DNA of 6,402 nucleotides, from positions 1 through 6,402 of the forward strand of contig CBFHSD010000088.1 in assembly GCA_965658375.1 (NCBI GenBank), given 5' to 3'. Shown here piece after piece: positions 5,064 to 6,402 of the stretch (positions are counted from its first letter, which is position 1; every line of letters begins with the position of its first letter). Below the pieces are notes generated by a model. The model ran no database searches and was not told the DNA's origin. It saw nothing but the letters and a program-made list of their open reading frames with translations. Both the position numbers and the translations under genes were made by a program. The DNA comes from CBFHSD01 sp965658375. GTDB taxonomy: Bacteria > Bacteroidota > Bacteroidia > Flavobacteriales_G > Salibacteraceae.

Positions 5064-6402
5064 TTGAGACTAAGTGGATTCATATTATTTCTAGTTCTGG
5101 CCTTGAGGCTTCAGGGTCAGAACTTTGAAATTCCTTTTCAAAACCTTCAGGTTAAAGATGGGCTTCCGGCAAATGAGGTCTATTGTTCTTTTATAGATCC
5201 CAATGGCTATTTGTGGTTAGGAACCGATAGAGGAATTAGTGTTTTTGATGGAACAGATTTTCAAAACTTCACCAAAAACGATGGTATGTTGGGAAACACA
5301 GCCATCTATATGGAGTATGACTCTATTAGAAACACTCTTTGGATCTTTCCTTACAACTACAGGGTATTTGGTTTTAATTTCACATCCAATCGCTTTATTC
5401 CTTATCCGAATATAGACAAGCTATTAGACAAACTTAAGAAGAGGCTAAAAGGATTGGCCTTCCCTAACACCTTCCATATTGACAAAGACTTCAATCTACA
5501 TATAGGATTTAAACATAGCCCTAGCTGTATTTTTAAACCCAATGGCGAGCTACAACTTCGCAGCACCAGCAACGATGCTTACACATTTGTTTTGGATATT
5601 CAGAGTGATTCTAGCTGCATTTTAAGTGGGCAGGGTAAAGATAAAGGAGCCTTCGAATTCATTAAAATCGTAAAAAATGACTCTACTCTTTTCTACGAAC
5701 TTTTGGATAAAAAGCTCTCTCCAGTAAGGCTTAGGTACACTTCTCGTTACCTTCATTCAAAACAACACGGCTTAGTTTTTAGCATAGACAGCACAATGTT
5801 TATTTGGAAAAATGAAGAATTGAAGAAATATGAATTGCCATCACACTTAACATTCATATCAGAACTAAACGGAAAAGTGGTAGCAGGACTGAACCATTAC
5901 CCATTACATGAATTTGATGGAGAAAAGTGGGGCGAAATGAAGCAGCTTTCTGCAATTAATAGTATTAGCTCAATTCAAGAATACCATGGAGGATACATTC
6001 TTACAACCTTAAATAATGGCATCTATATATTCAGAAATCTTGAATCTATTATTACAACATTCCAAGAAGATGTAAATCAAATTTCATGCATTGAGAGCAT
6101 TGAAAATGAGCTTTATTTGGGATTTATGAGCGGGCAACTTTCTCGACTGAAAAACGGAGAGTTCGTAAAAGTATTAAAGCATCAACATTACCTTTCGGGC
6201 ATTAATTATGACTCTTGTAGAAACGAGATTCTTGTTTCAACCACCACACCAAAAGGAGTAGTTTTTTTAGAGCCAAAAGGAGGAGTAAGCAAAAAGCCTG
6301 TCAAATTAGTATCAGGTATATACTCGTACTTTGAGGGGTGCGAAAGGTATTCTATCCTAAGCTACAACGTATTTCCTATAGACTCGAATAACAACTTGAG
6401 CA
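5064..6402 (+). CDS. Propeller-type sensor protein (Reg_prop), N-terminal part with TTG start; 3' end outside window
   Basis: The frame is open from 5046 to the window edge with no ATG near its beginning. TTG at 5064 gives 446 residues and a clean signal peptide, MRLSGFILFLVLAL then RLQGQ, four bases after the paaZ stop. The mature part starts with FQNLQVKDGLPANEV (25-39), then IDPNGYLWLGTDRGISVFDG (44-63) and FTKNDGMLGN (69-78). These are the hallmark repeats of two-component regulator propeller (Reg_prop) proteins. Later blades are divergent, with features such as NGIYIF, ELYLGFMSGQLSRLKNGEF and EILVSTTTPKGVVFLE. Proteins of this type have a periplasmic seven-bladed sensor, often doubled, followed by a Y_Y_Y domain, a membrane helix and a cytoplasmic histidine kinase, LytTR or similar output. 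The output domain lies outside the window, so kinase function cannot be claimed. The tight spacing to paaZ suggests co-transcription. Confidence 0.82.
   Translation, partial: MRLSGFILFLVLALRLQGQNFEIPFQNLQVKDGLPANEVYCSFIDPNGYLWLGTDRGISVFDGTDFQNFTKNDGMLGNTAIYMEYDSIRNTLWIFPYNYRVFGFNFTSNRFIPYPNIDKLLDKLKKRLKGLAFPNTFHIDKDFNLHIGFKHSPSCIFKPNGELQLRSTSNDAYTFVLDIQSDSSCILSGQGKDKGAFEFIKIVKNDSTLFYELLDKKLSPVRLRYTSRYLHSKQHGLVFSIDSTMFIWKNEELKKYELPSHLTFISELNGKVVAGLNHYPLHEFDGEKWGEMKQLSAINSISSIQEYHGGYILTTLNNGIYIFRNLESIITTFQEDVNQISCIESIENELYLGFMSGQLSRLKNGEFVKVLKHQHYLSGINYDSCRNEILVSTTTPKGVVFLEPKGGVSKKPVKLVSGIYSYFEGCERYSILSYNVFPIDSNNNLS

Noticed and set aside
3679..5083. Several minus-strand and one plus-strand ORF of 80-116 residues inside paaZ
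   Set aside because: All overlap a full-length paaZ with intact catalytic motifs and show no domain-like sequence of their own.
1..6402. CRISPR array, insertion sequence, integrase or attachment site at the tRNA
   Set aside because: No regularly spaced repeats, transposase or integrase frames were seen, and no copy of the tRNA 3' end was noticed elsewhere in the window.

Overview
The window looks like chromosomal DNA from a Bacteroidota bacterium, most likely a Flavobacteriia-like lineage. The evidence is AT-rich DNA, gene starts without a clear Shine-Dalgarno sequence, a TAnnTTTG-type -7 promoter box ahead of a tRNA, a lipoprotein with an acidic (DDDD) stretch right after its lipidated cysteine, and a Reg_prop beta-propeller sensor typical of this phylum. 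The genus cannot be told from the window.

Layout, left to right. Positions 1-555 hold the C-terminal part of folC (dihydrofolate/folylpolyglutamate synthase). An AT-rich hairpin terminator follows, overlapped by the promoter of a single tRNA-Val(UAC) gene that has its own strong terminator. From 2236 down to about 814 runs a minus-strand cluster. It starts with a small Cys-rich membrane or exported protein (CNGSC motif). Next is a Met/His-containing surface lipoprotein of FixH/YtkA-like appearance whose second half is broken by an in-frame stop and a 1-base deletion. Last is a doubtful 42-residue ORF with a signal-peptide-like start. A perfect 9-bp inverted repeat lies just upstream of the first gene and looks like an operator. 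From 2892 to 2317, also on the minus strand, is a free-standing NUMOD4-HNH endonuclease-like gene with a C-terminal helix-turn-helix. From 3017 the plus strand carries a complete paaZ (bifunctional aldehyde dehydrogenase / MaoC-type hydratase of phenylacetate degradation). Four bases after it comes the start of a large propeller-type sensor protein that runs off the right edge and appears to use a TTG start.

How the genes may work together. The Cys-rich protein and the FixH/YtkA-like lipoprotein look like the remains of an envelope metal-handling (probably copper) cluster that is decaying. The paaZ and sensor genes may be co-transcribed, though no other phenylacetate gene lies in the window. 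The folC and tRNA units are ordinary housekeeping. I see no CRISPR array, insertion sequence, prophage or clearly new defence system. The points most worth a second look are the broken lipoprotein gene, the inverted repeat upstream of its cluster and the isolated HNH gene.
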